This document shows, piece by piece, positions 52,609-61,347 of a DNA stretch of 64,000 bases; the stretch's first letter is position 1; every line of letters starts with the position of its first letter. The notes under the pieces are model-generated. The model did no database searches. It was not told the DNA's origin and saw only the letters and a list, made by a program, of their open reading frames with translations. This DNA comes from Streptomyces malaysiense (lineage in GTDB: Bacteria; Actinomycetota; Actinomycetes; Streptomycetales; Streptomycetaceae): contig NZ_LBDA02000080.1 of the NCBI RefSeq assembly GCF_000980885.2, positions 82,358-146,357 on the forward strand, read 5' to 3'. The translations under genes were made by a program, and so were the position numbers.

Positions 52609-53313
52609 CTACTTCTTCAGACCGGCGAGGACCTTGGCCGTCAGCTTCTTCGCCGACGCGGCGCCGTTGTCGCTGTCCGCGGTGGACAGCACGGTGACCA
52701 CGGAGTTGCCGGAGCGGGCCGCGACGAGGGTGCTGCCGTTCTGCCAGGCACCGCTCGTCAGCGTCATCGTGTAGGCCTCGTCGCCGAGACCGGCGGTGGC
52801 CTTGCCGGTGACCGCCACCTTGGCGTGCGCGTCGGTGTCCGTGAACGTGGCGCAGTCGGCGGCGACGTTCGCGAACTCCTTCATCACGGCCTTGGCGGTG
52901 GTGCCCCGGAACGCGTCGATCTCCTGGGCCAGTTCCTGCGTCTTGTCCTTGATCGTGTAGTCGTTCTGCGCGAACGACACGCCGCCCTTGTAGCCGGTCA
53001 GCTGGATCCAGGACGTGCTCTCCAGGCGGGTGCAGCCCGGCTTGGCGCCGCTCTTGGCCGACTGGGTGAGGAGCTGGTCGCCGCTGTCGGCGGTGTTGTC
53101 GCTCTCGACGGCGTACCCCGCCGGGAAGTACGAGGCGGGCGCCAGCGCCTTCTTCAGCTGCGTGCCCGTGGGCAGGCTCGCGTTCGGGTCCTTCGCGGTC
53201 TGCTTCGCGCTCGGGGCGGAGGCGTCCGTGGAGCCGGTGGAGCAGGCGGTGAGGGCCAGGGGCAGGGCCGCGGCGGCGGCGAGCAGCGTGGCGGCACGGG
53301 ACGAGAGACGCAT
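52609..53313 (-). CDS. secreted lipoprotein, sensor-like domain
   Basis: A 234-residue lipoprotein: signal peptide with lipobox LALTACSTG, a Ser/Asp/Ala-rich spacer, then one globular domain of about 180 residues (LKKALAPASYFPAGYAVE, CTRLESTSWIQLTGYKGGVSFA, ANVAADCATFTD, YTMTLTSGAWQNGSTLVAARSGNSVVTVLS). Two Cys are placed for a disulfide. This layout resembles PknH-type extracytoplasmic sensor domains. It is likely anchored to the outside of the membrane. It is the first gene of the minus-strand cluster with the M48 protease; its start is followed upstream by an inverted repeat shared with the divergent methylase gene. Confidence 0.82.
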   Translation of the reverse strand: MRLSSRAATLLAAAAALPLALTACSTGSTDASAPSAKQTAKDPNASLPTGTQLKKALAPASYFPAGYAVESDNTADSGDQLLTQSAKSGAKPGCTRLESTSWIQLTGYKGGVSFAQNDYTIKDKTQELAQEIDAFRGTTAKAVMKEFANVAADCATFTDTDAHAKVAVTGKATAGLGDEAYTMTLTSGAWQNGSTLVAARSGNSVVTVLSTADSDNGAASAKKLTAKVLAGLKK

Positions 53314-53427
53314 GACAGTCCTTCAGGGCTGGTGGAACGGAGAGGTGCGTACGGCTGAGCGGCGTGCCGTACCGCGTCCGGCCGGGGCCGAACGGTTGAG
53401 CGTTCGCTGGGTCAATAACAGCAGAGC

Positions 53428-53455
53428 GTGTGAACCGAGTCAACATGGTTCACAC
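53428..53455. promoter_or_regulatory. inverted repeat in the lipoprotein/methylase divergent promoter
   Basis: GTGTGAACC (53428-53436) and GGTTCACAC (53447-53455) are a perfect 9-bp inverted repeat with centres 19 bases apart, a typical dimer-binding site. It lies between the lipoprotein start (53313) and the methylase start (53541). A related AGTGAACAC occurs at 53465. Confidence 0.7.
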
Positions 53456-53540
53456 GGTCCGGCAGTGAACACGCCGTGAATGCAGGGATCTTGTGCACGT
53501 CGGTATGCTCGGCGCAAACGGGACGAGGGGAGCGGGGCCG

Positions 53541-55763
53541 GTGCAGGATCAGGCGACAGAGGTGACCGCGGCCGGCATCGCGCGGCTCGCCGGAGTGGGC
53601 CGGGCCGCCGTCAGCAACTGGCGGCGCCGGCACGCGGACTTTCCCAAGCCGGTCGGGGGTACCGAGACCAGTCCTTCCTTCGCGCTCGCCGAGGTCGAGG
53701 CATGGCTGCGCAAGCAGGGGAAACTCGCCGAAGTACCGCTGCGTGAAAGGGTCTGGCAGCAGCTCGCGGGGCATCCCGAGGGCCCGCTCACCGCGCTGGT
53801 GCACGCCGGTTGCGCGCTGCTGCTGATCCATGAGCGCCCCACGGTCTGGCTGGCGGCGAGCGCGGGCTCCGACGTGCGCCTGGCTCGGCTGCTGCCGGGC
53901 GCGCTGGCGCAGGTGCTGACCCCGCGGCTCGGGGAGCTGACGGGGGTGCCGCTGCCCGGGGCGGGGGTGCCGGGTGATGTGAACACGCCGGACGAATCCC
54001 GGACGGCGAACAGCGGATCGACGGCACCGGGTGTGAACACCGCACCGGCGGCCCTAGGTGTGAACACCTCCGGCACCCCTGGCGCTCCCGGCAGCCCCGG
54101 GACTCCCGACACCCCTGTGAACCCGGTCGACCGCTCCGCCGCCCCCGCCGCGGACCTCCCGCCCCCGCTCCTGCCCTCCGTCCCCCTCCTGCGCGGCGCC
54201 GCCGAGCTCGCCGCCGAGACGGGTGCGCGGCAGGCGTTCGAGTTCCTGCTGGGCCGGCATCTCGACGCCAACCCCCGCCAGTACACGCTCACTCCTTCCG
54301 AACTCGCCACCCTCATGGCCGACCTGGCCGGTCCGGCCCGGACCGTTCTGGACCCGGCGTGCGGCACCGGCGCCCTGCTGCGGGCCGTGGACACCCGCCC
54401 CGAGCAGTGGCTGCACGCGCAGGACAGCGCCCCCGACCTCGCCGCGCTCACCGCGCTGCGGCTCGCGCTGCACTCACGCGCCGGTGTGCGCGCCGCGGCC
54501 GGCGACAGCCTGCGCGCCGACGCCTTCCCGGAGCTGCGCGCCGACGCCGTGCTCTGCCACCCGCCGTTCAACGAGCGCAACTGGGGCCACGACGAACTCG
54601 CCTACGACCCCCGCTGGGAGTACGGCTTCCCGGCGCGCACCGAGTCCGAGCTGGCCTGGGTGCAGCACGCCCTGGCCCGGCTCACCGACGGCGGCACGGC
54701 CGTTCTGCTGATGCCGCCCGCCGCCGCCTCCCGCCGCTCCGGGCGCCGGATCCGCGCCGACCTGCTGCGCCGGGGCGCGCTGCGGGCGGTGCTCGCGCTC
54801 CCGGTCGGGGCGGCGCCGCCGTACAACATCCCCCTCCACGTCTGGGTGCTGCGCCGGCCCGAGCGGAACCCGGTCTCGCCCGAGGTGCTGCTCATGGACA
54901 CCGGGCGGTTCGCCGGGGAGGGGCGCGTCGGCCCGGACTGGGCGGCGGTGCGCGAGGCCGTCCTGGACGCCTGGCGGGCCTTCACGCGCGCCGGACGGCT
55001 GGCGGAGCGGCCGGGCCTCGCCCGTTCGGTACCGGTCATCGAGCTGCTCGACGACGACGTGGATCTGGCGCCCGCCCGCCATCTGCCGCCGCCCGCCGTG
55101 GCCGACGGCGCCGAGCAGCTCGCCGCGGTGCGGGAACGCCTCGGCGAGACCCTGCGCCTGACCACCGACCTCACCCCGCCGGCCGCCGATCCGGCGCCGC
55201 CCGCGCGCTGGCCGCTCACCACCATCGGCGAACTGGCGCGCGGCGGCGCGCTGGTGATGCGCAGCGGCGGCAACGGCGGTCACGCGCGCCTGCCCGTGCT
55301 CACCGACACGGACGTCCTCGCCGCCACGGCCCCCTCGGGCACGCTGCCCGAGAGCGACGAGGAGGCCGTGCTGACCGAGCTGGGCGACGTCGTCGTACCG
55401 GTGCTCGGCGGCGGCTCGGTGGCGCGTGTGATCGAGGAGCCGACGGCGGGCGCCGTCCTGGGGCGCAACCTCGTCCTGCTGCGCCCCGATGCCACGGCGC
55501 TCGACCCCTGGTTCCTCGCCGGGTTCCTGCGCGGTACCGCTAACAACCGGCAGGCCAGCAGCTACGCCTCCACCGCCACCCGCCTCGACGTCCGCCGCCT
55601 CCAGGTGCCCCGGCTGCCGCTGGAGGAACAGCGGCGCTACGGCGCCCGGTTCCACGCCCTGGACGAGTTCGAGCGGGCCCTGCGGCACGCGAGCCGGCTC
55701 GGGGACCACCTGGTGCGCGGGATGTACGACGGCCTCACGGACGGCACCGTCGCCCCCGACTGA
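53541..55763 (+). CDS. HTH - N6-methylase - HsdS-like fusion protein with altered catalytic motif
   Basis: A 740-residue DNA-binding protein. Residues about 9-55 form a MerR/AlpA-like HTH (GIARLAGVGRAAVSNWRRRHADFPKP). A Pro/Gly/Thr-rich spacer (about 135-215) separates it from an HsdM-like methylase domain with motif I DPACGTGALL (Asp271) and motif IV Cys-His340-Pro-Pro-Phe-Asn (LCHPPFNERNWG), where active N6-adenine methylases have Asn/Asp/Ser instead of His. The C-terminal 170 residues resemble an HsdS target-recognition half (WPLTTIGELARGG, then RQASSYASTATRLDVRRLQVPRLPL). No restriction subunit is nearby. Methylase activity is doubtful; it may be a regulator. GTG 53541 follows AGGGGAG; GTG 53493 is the alternative. 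Confidence 0.8.
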   Translation: MQDQATEVTAAGIARLAGVGRAAVSNWRRRHADFPKPVGGTETSPSFALAEVEAWLRKQGKLAEVPLRERVWQQLAGHPEGPLTALVHAGCALLLIHERPTVWLAASAGSDVRLARLLPGALAQVLTPRLGELTGVPLPGAGVPGDVNTPDESRTANSGSTAPGVNTAPAALGVNTSGTPGAPGSPGTPDTPVNPVDRSAAPAADLPPPLLPSVPLLRGAAELAAETGARQAFEFLLGRHLDANPRQYTLTPSELATLMADLAGPARTVLDPACGTGALLRAVDTRPEQWLHAQDSAPDLAALTALRLALHSRAGVRAAAGDSLRADAFPELRADAVLCHPPFNERNWGHDELAYDPRWEYGFPARTESELAWVQHALARLTDGGTAVLLMPPAAASRRSGRRIRADLLRRGALRAVLALPVGAAPPYNIPLHVWVLRRPERNPVSPEVLLMDTGRFAGEGRVGPDWAAVREAVLDAWRAFTRAGRLAERPGLARSVPVIELLDDDVDLAPARHLPPPAVADGAEQLAAVRERLGETLRLTTDLTPPAADPAPPARWPLTTIGELARGGALVMRSGGNGGHARLPVLTDTDVLAATAPSGTLPESDEEAVLTELGDVVVPVLGGGSVARVIEEPTAGAVLGRNLVLLRPDATALDPWFLAGFLRGTANNRQASSYASTATRLDVRRLQVPRLPLEEQRRYGARFHALDEFERALRHASRLGDHLVRGMYDGLTDGTVAPD
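53979..54126 (+). repeat. clustered TGTGAAC motif inside the methylase-gene linker
   Basis: TGTGAACAC occurs at 53979, 54032 and 54060 (the last in GGTGTGAACACC), and TGTGAACCC at 54116, all in the sense orientation within the low-complexity linker (encoding Val-Asn-Thr or Val-Asn-Pro). The same motif also forms the inverted repeat 53428-53455. Six TGTGAAC copies within 700 bases is far above chance for this base composition. Confidence 0.75.
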
Positions 55764-55864
55764 ACCCTGACAACGGTTTGATACATCCCGGATGTGTTGT
55801 CGGTGCCGGGCCATATGCTCGATCCACACGCCAGTACCAGGGACTTCGGGAATCAGGAGCAGCC

Positions 55865-56494
55865 ATGCAGGGCCACGGCCACGGACAGCCGGCCAAGAGG
55901 CCGCCGCACACCGCGGTGCTGGTCCTGGTGCGTGTGCTGTTCGTGGCGGCCGGTTTCCTCAGCCTCGGCTTCCTGGCCGGGGCGATGCAGCTGCGGCTGG
56001 CCCTCGTCACCCGCCGGGCACTGGACTGGGCGCTGTTCGCCGCGGTGCTGGCGCTCGACGCCATCAGCGTCGCCCTGGTGGGGAGCGATCCCACCGACGA
56101 CGTCGAGACCGTTCGCGGCAATGTGGGTATGTGCCTGCTGTTCGCCACGCTGGCCGCCGCGACCGTGTACTACCTGGTCGCCGAGATACGCCACTACGGA
56201 CGCCGAGCAAGGGAGTTCGCGGCCCATCGGCCGGTACCCGCTCCGGCACCGGCTCCGGCCTACGGCTACCCGGGCCCGGCGGTCCCGCCGTACCTCCCGC
56301 CCGCCACCCCCGTCCCCTCCGGCATGCCGACCCCGCCCCCGTCGGCACCGCACACCCCTGTTCCCGGCCCCCCGCCGGTCGTCCCGCCCTCGCACCGCCC
56401 CGCCCCCGCGCGCATCGACCAGGTGCGGGCCGAACTGGACGAACTGAGCGACTATCTGCGCAGGCAGGACGGCCGGACCGAGGACGGAAGGTGA
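55865..56494 (+). CDS. multi-helix membrane protein paired with a Ser/Thr kinase
   Basis: A 209-residue protein with three or four membrane helices (VLVLVRVLFVAAGFLSLGFLAGAMQL, ALDWALFAAVLALDAISVALVG, CLLFATLAAATVYYLVAEI), then a Pro/Ala-rich cytosolic tail (about 120-190: VPAPAPAPAYGYPGP) and a short charged helix (DQVRAELDELSDYLRRQ). AGGAG precedes ATG 55865. Its stop overlaps the kinase GTG (GTGA), so the two are translationally coupled. It may be a membrane anchor or substrate of the kinase. Function is otherwise unknown. Confidence 0.78.
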   Translation: MQGHGHGQPAKRPPHTAVLVLVRVLFVAAGFLSLGFLAGAMQLRLALVTRRALDWALFAAVLALDAISVALVGSDPTDDVETVRGNVGMCLLFATLAAATVYYLVAEIRHYGRRAREFAAHRPVPAPAPAPAYGYPGPAVPPYLPPATPVPSGMPTPPPSAPHTPVPGPPPVVPPSHRPAPARIDQVRAELDELSDYLRRQDGRTEDGR

Positions 56495-58026
56495 CCGTGG
56501 CGACAGGGCGTCTCGTCGCCGGCCGCTACGAACTCTCCACCCTCATCGGCCAGGGCGGCATGGGCCAGGTGTGGACGGCGTACGACCAGCGGCTCGACCG
56601 GCGCGTGGCCGTGAAGCTGCTGCGTCCCGACAAGGTCGCGGGCCAGGAGGCCGACGAGCTGCGCCGCCGTTTCGAGCGCGAGTGCCGCGTCACCGCCCAG
56701 GTCGACCACCCCGGCCTGGTCACCGTGCACGACGCGGGCAGCGAGGGCGAGGAACTGTTCCTCGTCATGCAGTACGTGGACGGCGCCGACCTCGCCGACC
56801 ACCTCGCCGAGCACGATCCCTATCCCTGGCCGTGGGCGGTCGCGGTGGCCGCCCAGCTGTGCGCCGTGCTCAGCGCCGTGCACGCAGTGCCGATCGTCCA
56901 CCGCGACCTCAAGCCGCGCAATGTGATGGTCAAGCAGGACGGCCTGGTCACCGTGCTCGACCTGGGCGTGGCCTCCGTCATGGACACCGACACCACCCGG
57001 CTCACCCACACCGGCTCCCCGATCGGCTCGCCCGCCTACATGGCACCCGAGCAGGCCATGGGCGGCGCGGTCGGCCCGTACACCGACCTGTACGCGCTCG
57101 GGGTGCTGCTGCACGAACTGCTCAGCGGCGACGTGCCGTTCACCGGCGCCACCGCGCTCGGCGTGCTCCACCGGCACCTGTACGACCCGCCGCTACCGGT
57201 GCGCCGGATCCGCCCCGAGGTCCCGGAGGCGCTGGAGAGCCTGGTGCTGCGCCTGCTCGCCAAGGACCCGCAGCACCGGCCGGCCTCCGCACAGGAGGTG
57301 TACGAGCACCTGGTGCCGCTGCTGCCCGCGCGCGGCATGCCCAGCGGGGCGCCGCTGGACCCCACGCGCCCCTTCCTGCGTCCACACGCCCCCTGGCCCG
57401 ACCGCGCGCGCACGCCCGCGTCCCGGCCGGCCCCCGCCGCGCCGGTCGCCCCGGCGACCGGCAAGCCCGATGTCGCCGCCGCCGTCGACGAGGTCAAACG
57501 CCTGCTGGGGGAGGGCCGGATCACCCAGGCCGTCGACATCCTGGGCGCGATCCTGCCCGCCGCCGCCGAACAGCACGGCGAGCAGTCCCCGGTGGTGCGT
57601 ACCCTGCGCAAGCAGTACGCGGCGACCCTCATGGACGACGGCCAGTACCGGCGCGCCCTGCCCGAACTGCGCCGGCTCGCCGACGAACGCGCCGCCGAGG
57701 CCGGCCAGGCCGACCCGGCGTCCCTGCGCTTCCGCTACGACGCCGCGCAATGCCTCGAACAGCTGGGCGAGCCCGCGGCGGCGCTCGCCGAGTACCGCGC
57801 CCTGCTGCCGTACTACGAGAACCAGTACGTGTCCGGCGATCCGCAGCAGGCCCACGAGGTCCGCCGGCGCATCGGACATCTGCTGCTCGCCCTCGGCGAC
57901 CGGCCCGCCGCGCACGACACCCTCGCCCGCCTGGTGCTGGACGTGGAACGCCTCGGCGGCCCCGGCCACCCGATGGCCGTCGAGATCCGCCGCACCCTGC
58001 ACTGGCTGGGCCAGGTACGCGGCTAG
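56491..58026 (+). CDS. soluble Ser/Thr protein kinase with TPR-like C-terminus
   Basis: A 511-residue Hanks-type kinase. Residues 11-270 are the kinase domain: IGQGGMGQVW (P loop), VAVKLLR (Lys), HRDLKPRNVMV (catalytic Asp), LDLGVASVMD where DFG is DLG, and APEQ. No membrane helix follows; instead residues about 330-505 are TPR-like helical pairs (AAVDEVKRLLGEGRITQAVDILGAIL, DDGQYRRALPELRRLADERAAEAG, QCLEQLGEPAAALAEYRALLPYY). The GTG start overlaps the membrane-protein stop. Unlike the typical PknB there is no external PASTA domain, so its signal should be cytosolic or come from the membrane partner. Confidence 0.9.
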   Translation: MTVATGRLVAGRYELSTLIGQGGMGQVWTAYDQRLDRRVAVKLLRPDKVAGQEADELRRRFERECRVTAQVDHPGLVTVHDAGSEGEELFLVMQYVDGADLADHLAEHDPYPWPWAVAVAAQLCAVLSAVHAVPIVHRDLKPRNVMVKQDGLVTVLDLGVASVMDTDTTRLTHTGSPIGSPAYMAPEQAMGGAVGPYTDLYALGVLLHELLSGDVPFTGATALGVLHRHLYDPPLPVRRIRPEVPEALESLVLRLLAKDPQHRPASAQEVYEHLVPLLPARGMPSGAPLDPTRPFLRPHAPWPDRARTPASRPAPAAPVAPATGKPDVAAAVDEVKRLLGEGRITQAVDILGAILPAAAEQHGEQSPVVRTLRKQYAATLMDDGQYRRALPELRRLADERAAEAGQADPASLRFRYDAAQCLEQLGEPAAALAEYRALLPYYENQYVSGDPQQAHEVRRRIGHLLLALGDRPAAHDTLARLVLDVERLGGPGHPMAVEIRRTLHWLGQVRG

Positions 58027-58190
58027 GCCTCAGTCGGGCGCACGTCGCACAGAGAACCATGGGGGCGCGACGGTGCCCGAAGTCGCGGTGAATCGTTGGT
58101 CGAATGGGTTGGCCGGAGCAGTGCCGCTGCCTACCATCGATCATCGCAAGACTTTGTGCACCGTCGCACAATCTCCCCCAGGAGGTCTCC

Positions 58191-58844
58191 TTGCACCGCC
58201 GCCGTCGCACCGCGCTCGTCCTCACCGCCGCGATCGCCGCCGCGGCCCCCCTGCTGACCGCCTGCGGAAACGACGCGCACCCGGGCGCGGCGGCCGTCGT
58301 CGGCGGGCAGCGGATCACCGTCGCGCAGCTGGAGAACCGGGTCGGCGAGGTCCGCGACGCCCAGCGTGCCGCGGTGCCCGACCAGGGCCAGTACCAGCAG
58401 GTGCTCGCCCAGACCAGCAGCCTCACCCGCGACACCCTGCACAACATGGTCCTGGACCGGGTGATCCAGCGGGCCGCGCGGGACGAGGGCGTCTCGGTCA
58501 CCCGCAATGAGGTCCAGCGACTGCGCGCGAGCCTGGAGCAGCAGGCGGGCGGCTCCAAGGGCCTCCAGACGGCCTGGCTCCAGAAGTACGGCATCGCCCC
58601 CGCGCACCTGGACGAGAACCTCCGGCTCCAGCTGGAGGCGCAGAAGCTCGCGGCCCGGCTTGGCACCGACACCACCCAGCCCGCCTTCTGGAAGGCCCTC
58701 GCCAAGGCGTCCGGGAAACTCCACATCGACGTCAACCCGCGCTACGGCACGTGGGACGTGCAGAAGAGCAGCCGGGTGGACGCGAAGACCCCGTGGGTGC
58801 GGGAGGTCACGTCGGTGTCGGGCGGCGGGCCGGTCACGGCGTAG
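58191..58844 (+). CDS. SurA N-domain lipoprotein
   Basis: A 217-residue exported protein. The TTG start at 58191 is chosen because AGGAGG lies at ideal distance; signal peptide and lipobox follow (AAIAAAAPLLTACGN). The mature part is the SurA/PrsA chaperone-like N-domain: AAVVGGQRITVAQLENRVGEVRDAQRA, MVLDRVIQRAARDEGVSVTRNEVQRL, LRLQLEAQKLAARLG. No parvulin catalytic domain follows, so it is a chaperone-like rather than an isomerase form. Lipid-anchored on the cell surface, probably assisting folding of secreted proteins. MazG lies next, downstream. Confidence 0.85.
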   Translation: MHRRRRTALVLTAAIAAAAPLLTACGNDAHPGAAAVVGGQRITVAQLENRVGEVRDAQRAAVPDQGQYQQVLAQTSSLTRDTLHNMVLDRVIQRAARDEGVSVTRNEVQRLRASLEQQAGGSKGLQTAWLQKYGIAPAHLDENLRLQLEAQKLAARLGTDTTQPAFWKALAKASGKLHIDVNPRYGTWDVQKSSRVDAKTPWVREVTSVSGGGPVTA

Positions 58845-58944
58845 CCGGCGCGTCAGCGACGGCGTCGGTCGTACGATCACACGACTCGGGCGCCGCTGTG
58901 GACAACCGAATCCGCTCGTCGCGGCGGTGGGTTACTTTCGGATC

Positions 58945-59970
58945 GTGAACGCATCCAGTCCCGGAGCCGGCTCCGGCCGCATCGTCCTCCTCACCACCAG
59001 CCACCGCGTCGCCCCCGGCCTGTTGTCCTGGCCCGCGTGGGAGGCGCTGCGCGCCGCCGACGCCGTGCTGTGCGCGGACGGCGCCCATCCGCAGCTGCCC
59101 TATCTGCGGGAGGCCGGTGCAGAGGTGTCCGAGGCGGCGCCCACGGCGCAGGAGCTGGTCGACGCCTGCGCCGGCGGGCGCACGGTGGTGGTCGTGGCGA
59201 CCGGCGAGGGGGAGCCCGCCCTCACCGACGGCCTGGCCCGGCTGGCCGGCTCCGGCCGGGTCCGCATGCCCGAGCTGGAGCTGCTGCCCGCGTCGTACGA
59301 CCTGCCCGGTGCCCGGCTGCTGGACCTCGTCCAGGTCATGGACCGCATCCGCGTCGAGTGCCCCTGGTCCTCCCGGCAGACCCACGAGGGCCTGGCCAAG
59401 TACGGCATCGAGGAGGCGTACGAACTGGTCGAGGCGATCGAGGCCGGCGACCGCGAGGAACTGCGCGAGGAGCTGGGCGACGTCCTCCTCCAGGTCGTCT
59501 TCCACTCCCGGATCGCCGAGGAGCACCCCGAGACACCGTTCTCCGTCGACGACGTGGCGGGCGGCATCGTCGCCAAGCTCATCCACCGCCACCCCCATGT
59601 CTTCGGAGACGAGGCGGCGGAGACCCCCGAGGACGTCAAGGCGCACTGGCTGCGCACCAAGGCCGAGGAGAAGCGCCGCACCTCGGTCACCGAGGGCATC
59701 CCCCTCGGCCAGCCCGGCCTCGCCCTCGCCGCCAAGCTCGCCTCCCGCGCCCGTACCGCCGGCCTCGACGTCCCCCTCCCCGAGGGCGACGGCATCGGCT
59801 ACACCCTCCTCGCCCTCGCCGCCCAGGCCGAATCCACCGGCACGGACCCGGAAACCGCCCTGCGCGCCGCGGCCCGGACGTACCGGGACGCGATACGCAG
59901 GGCGGAGGGAGTGGACGGGACGGACCCGGACGGCGCCTCGGACGAGAACGAGGACGAGGACGAGGGCTAG
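58945..59970 (+). CDS. mazG: nucleoside triphosphate pyrophosphohydrolase MazG
   Basis: Hydrolyses (d)NTPs to monophosphates and pyrophosphate, limiting non-canonical nucleotides. The 341-residue protein has an N-terminal methylase-fold-like domain of about 110 residues (IVLLTTSHRVAPGLLSWPAWEALRAADAVL, motif VLLTTSHRVAPGL) as in other actinobacterial MazG, then the MazG core: CPWSSRQTHEGLAKYGIEEAYELVEAIEAGD, ELREELGDVLLQVVFHSRIAEE, where the E-E-x-x-E and E-x-x-D residues bind magnesium. C-terminal acidic tail. GTG 58945 has no ribosome-binding site; TACTTT (58933-58938) six bases upstream suggests a leaderless transcript. Confidence 0.92.
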   Translation: MNASSPGAGSGRIVLLTTSHRVAPGLLSWPAWEALRAADAVLCADGAHPQLPYLREAGAEVSEAAPTAQELVDACAGGRTVVVVATGEGEPALTDGLARLAGSGRVRMPELELLPASYDLPGARLLDLVQVMDRIRVECPWSSRQTHEGLAKYGIEEAYELVEAIEAGDREELREELGDVLLQVVFHSRIAEEHPETPFSVDDVAGGIVAKLIHRHPHVFGDEAAETPEDVKAHWLRTKAEEKRRTSVTEGIPLGQPGLALAAKLASRARTAGLDVPLPEGDGIGYTLLALAAQAESTGTDPETALRAAARTYRDAIRRAEGVDGTDPDGASDENEDEDEG

Positions 59971-60063
59971 GGCCTCTCTTCCGGATCAGGCCGGGGGCCG
60001 GAGGGGACCGCGTCGGCGACCAGCGGTGACACGGCCCTCCGTCCGGGCGGATACCGTCGAGGA

Positions 60064-61347
60064 GTGACCGACCAGCTTCGCCCCGATGACTCCGTTCCCG
60101 CCGCTCCCGAGCTGTTCACCTGGGAGTTCGCGGCCGACCCCTATCCGGCGTACGCGTGGCTGCGTGAGCACGCGCCCGTCAGGCGGACGCGGTTGCCCAG
60201 CGGGGTGGAGGCATGGCTTGTCACGCGGTACGCGGATGCCCGGCAGGCGCTGGCGGACCAGCGGCTGAGCAAGAACCCGGCGCATCACGACGAGCCCGAG
60301 CACGCCAAGGGCAAGACCGGCATCCCCGGCGAGCGCAAGGCCGAGCTGATGACGCACCTGCTGAACATCGACCCGCCGGACCACACCCGGCTGCGCCGGC
60401 TGGTCAGCAAGGCGTTCACGCCCCGCCGCGTCGCCGAGTTCGCGGACCGGGTGCAGGAGCTGACCGACCAGCTCATCGACCGGTTCGCCGAGCGCGGCTC
60501 CGCCGACCTCATCCACGAGTTCGCCTTCCCGCTCCCCATCTACGCCATCTGCGACCTGCTCGGCGTCCCGCGCGAGGACCAGGACGACTTCCGGGACTGG
60601 GCGGGCATGATGATCCGGCACGGCGGCGGGCCCCGGGGCGGTGTCGCCCGGTCGGTGAAGAAGATGCGCGGCTACCTCGCCGAGCTGATCCACAGGAAGC
60701 GCGAGGCGCTGCCCGCCGAGCCCGCGCCCGGCGAGGACCTGATCTCCGGCCTCATCCGCGCCTCCGACCACGGCGAGCACCTCACCGAGAACGAGGCCGC
60801 GGCGATGGCCTTCATCCTTCTGTTCGCCGGCTTCGAGACCACCGTCAACCTGATCGGCAACGGCACCTACGCCCTGCTCACCCACCCCGAGCAGCGCCAC
60901 CGCCTCCAGGAGGCCCTCGCCCGCGGCGACGACGAGCTGCTGGCGACCGGGGTGGAGGAACTGCTGCGCTACGACGGCCCGGTGGAGCTGGCCACCTGGC
61001 GGTTCGCCACCGAGCCGCTCACCATCGGCGGCCAGGAGATCGCGCCGGGCGACCCGGTGCTCGTCGTGCTGGCCGCCGCCGACCGGGACCCGGAGCGGTT
61101 CGAGGACCCGGACACCCTGGACCTCGGCCGGCGGGACAACCAGCACCTCGGGTACGGCCACGGCATCCACTACTGCCTGGGTGCCCCGCTCGCCCGCCTG
61201 GAGGGGCAGACGGCGCTGGCCACCCTGCTGACCCGGCTGCCCGACCTGCGGCTCGCCGCCGGCCCGGACGAGCTGCGCTGGCGCGGCGGGCTCATCATGC
61301 GGGGCCTGCGCACCCTGCCGGTGGAGTTCACCCCGCCCGCTCAGTAG
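60064..61347 (+). CDS. cytochrome P450, CYP107P1-like
   Basis: A 427-residue soluble haem monooxygenase. I-helix AGFETT (about 261-266), ExxR motif in VEELLRY, and the haem loop LGYGHGIHYCLGAPLARLE with Cys371 as the axial ligand. In S. coelicolor the P450 at this place (next to rpfC and rpfA) is CYP107P1 from memory, and the sequence type agrees. No ferredoxin or biosynthetic cluster surrounds it, so it is a lone enzyme with unknown substrate. GTG 60064 has TACCGT (60052-60057) six bases upstream, pointing to a leaderless message. Its stop overlaps the stop of the convergent DUF899 gene by seven bases. Confidence 0.93.
   Translation: MTDQLRPDDSVPAAPELFTWEFAADPYPAYAWLREHAPVRRTRLPSGVEAWLVTRYADARQALADQRLSKNPAHHDEPEHAKGKTGIPGERKAELMTHLLNIDPPDHTRLRRLVSKAFTPRRVAEFADRVQELTDQLIDRFAERGSADLIHEFAFPLPIYAICDLLGVPREDQDDFRDWAGMMIRHGGGPRGGVARSVKKMRGYLAELIHRKREALPAEPAPGEDLISGLIRASDHGEHLTENEAAAMAFILLFAGFETTVNLIGNGTYALLTHPEQRHRLQEALARGDDELLATGVEELLRYDGPVELATWRFATEPLTIGGQEIAPGDPVLVVLAAADRDPERFEDPDTLDLGRRDNQHLGYGHGIHYCLGAPLARLEGQTALATLLTRLPDLRLAAGPDELRWRGGLIMRGLRTLPVEFTPPAQ

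Noticed and set aside
49638..53313. M48 protease, hypothetical protein and lipoprotein as a defence island
   Set aside because: No nuclease, helicase or known defence domain is in the group; the M48 and lipoprotein families are ordinary envelope functions.
60064..61347. P450 as part of a biosynthetic gene cluster
   Set aside because: Neighbours are mazG, a DUF899 gene and rpf genes. No synthase, ferredoxin or tailoring partner is close.
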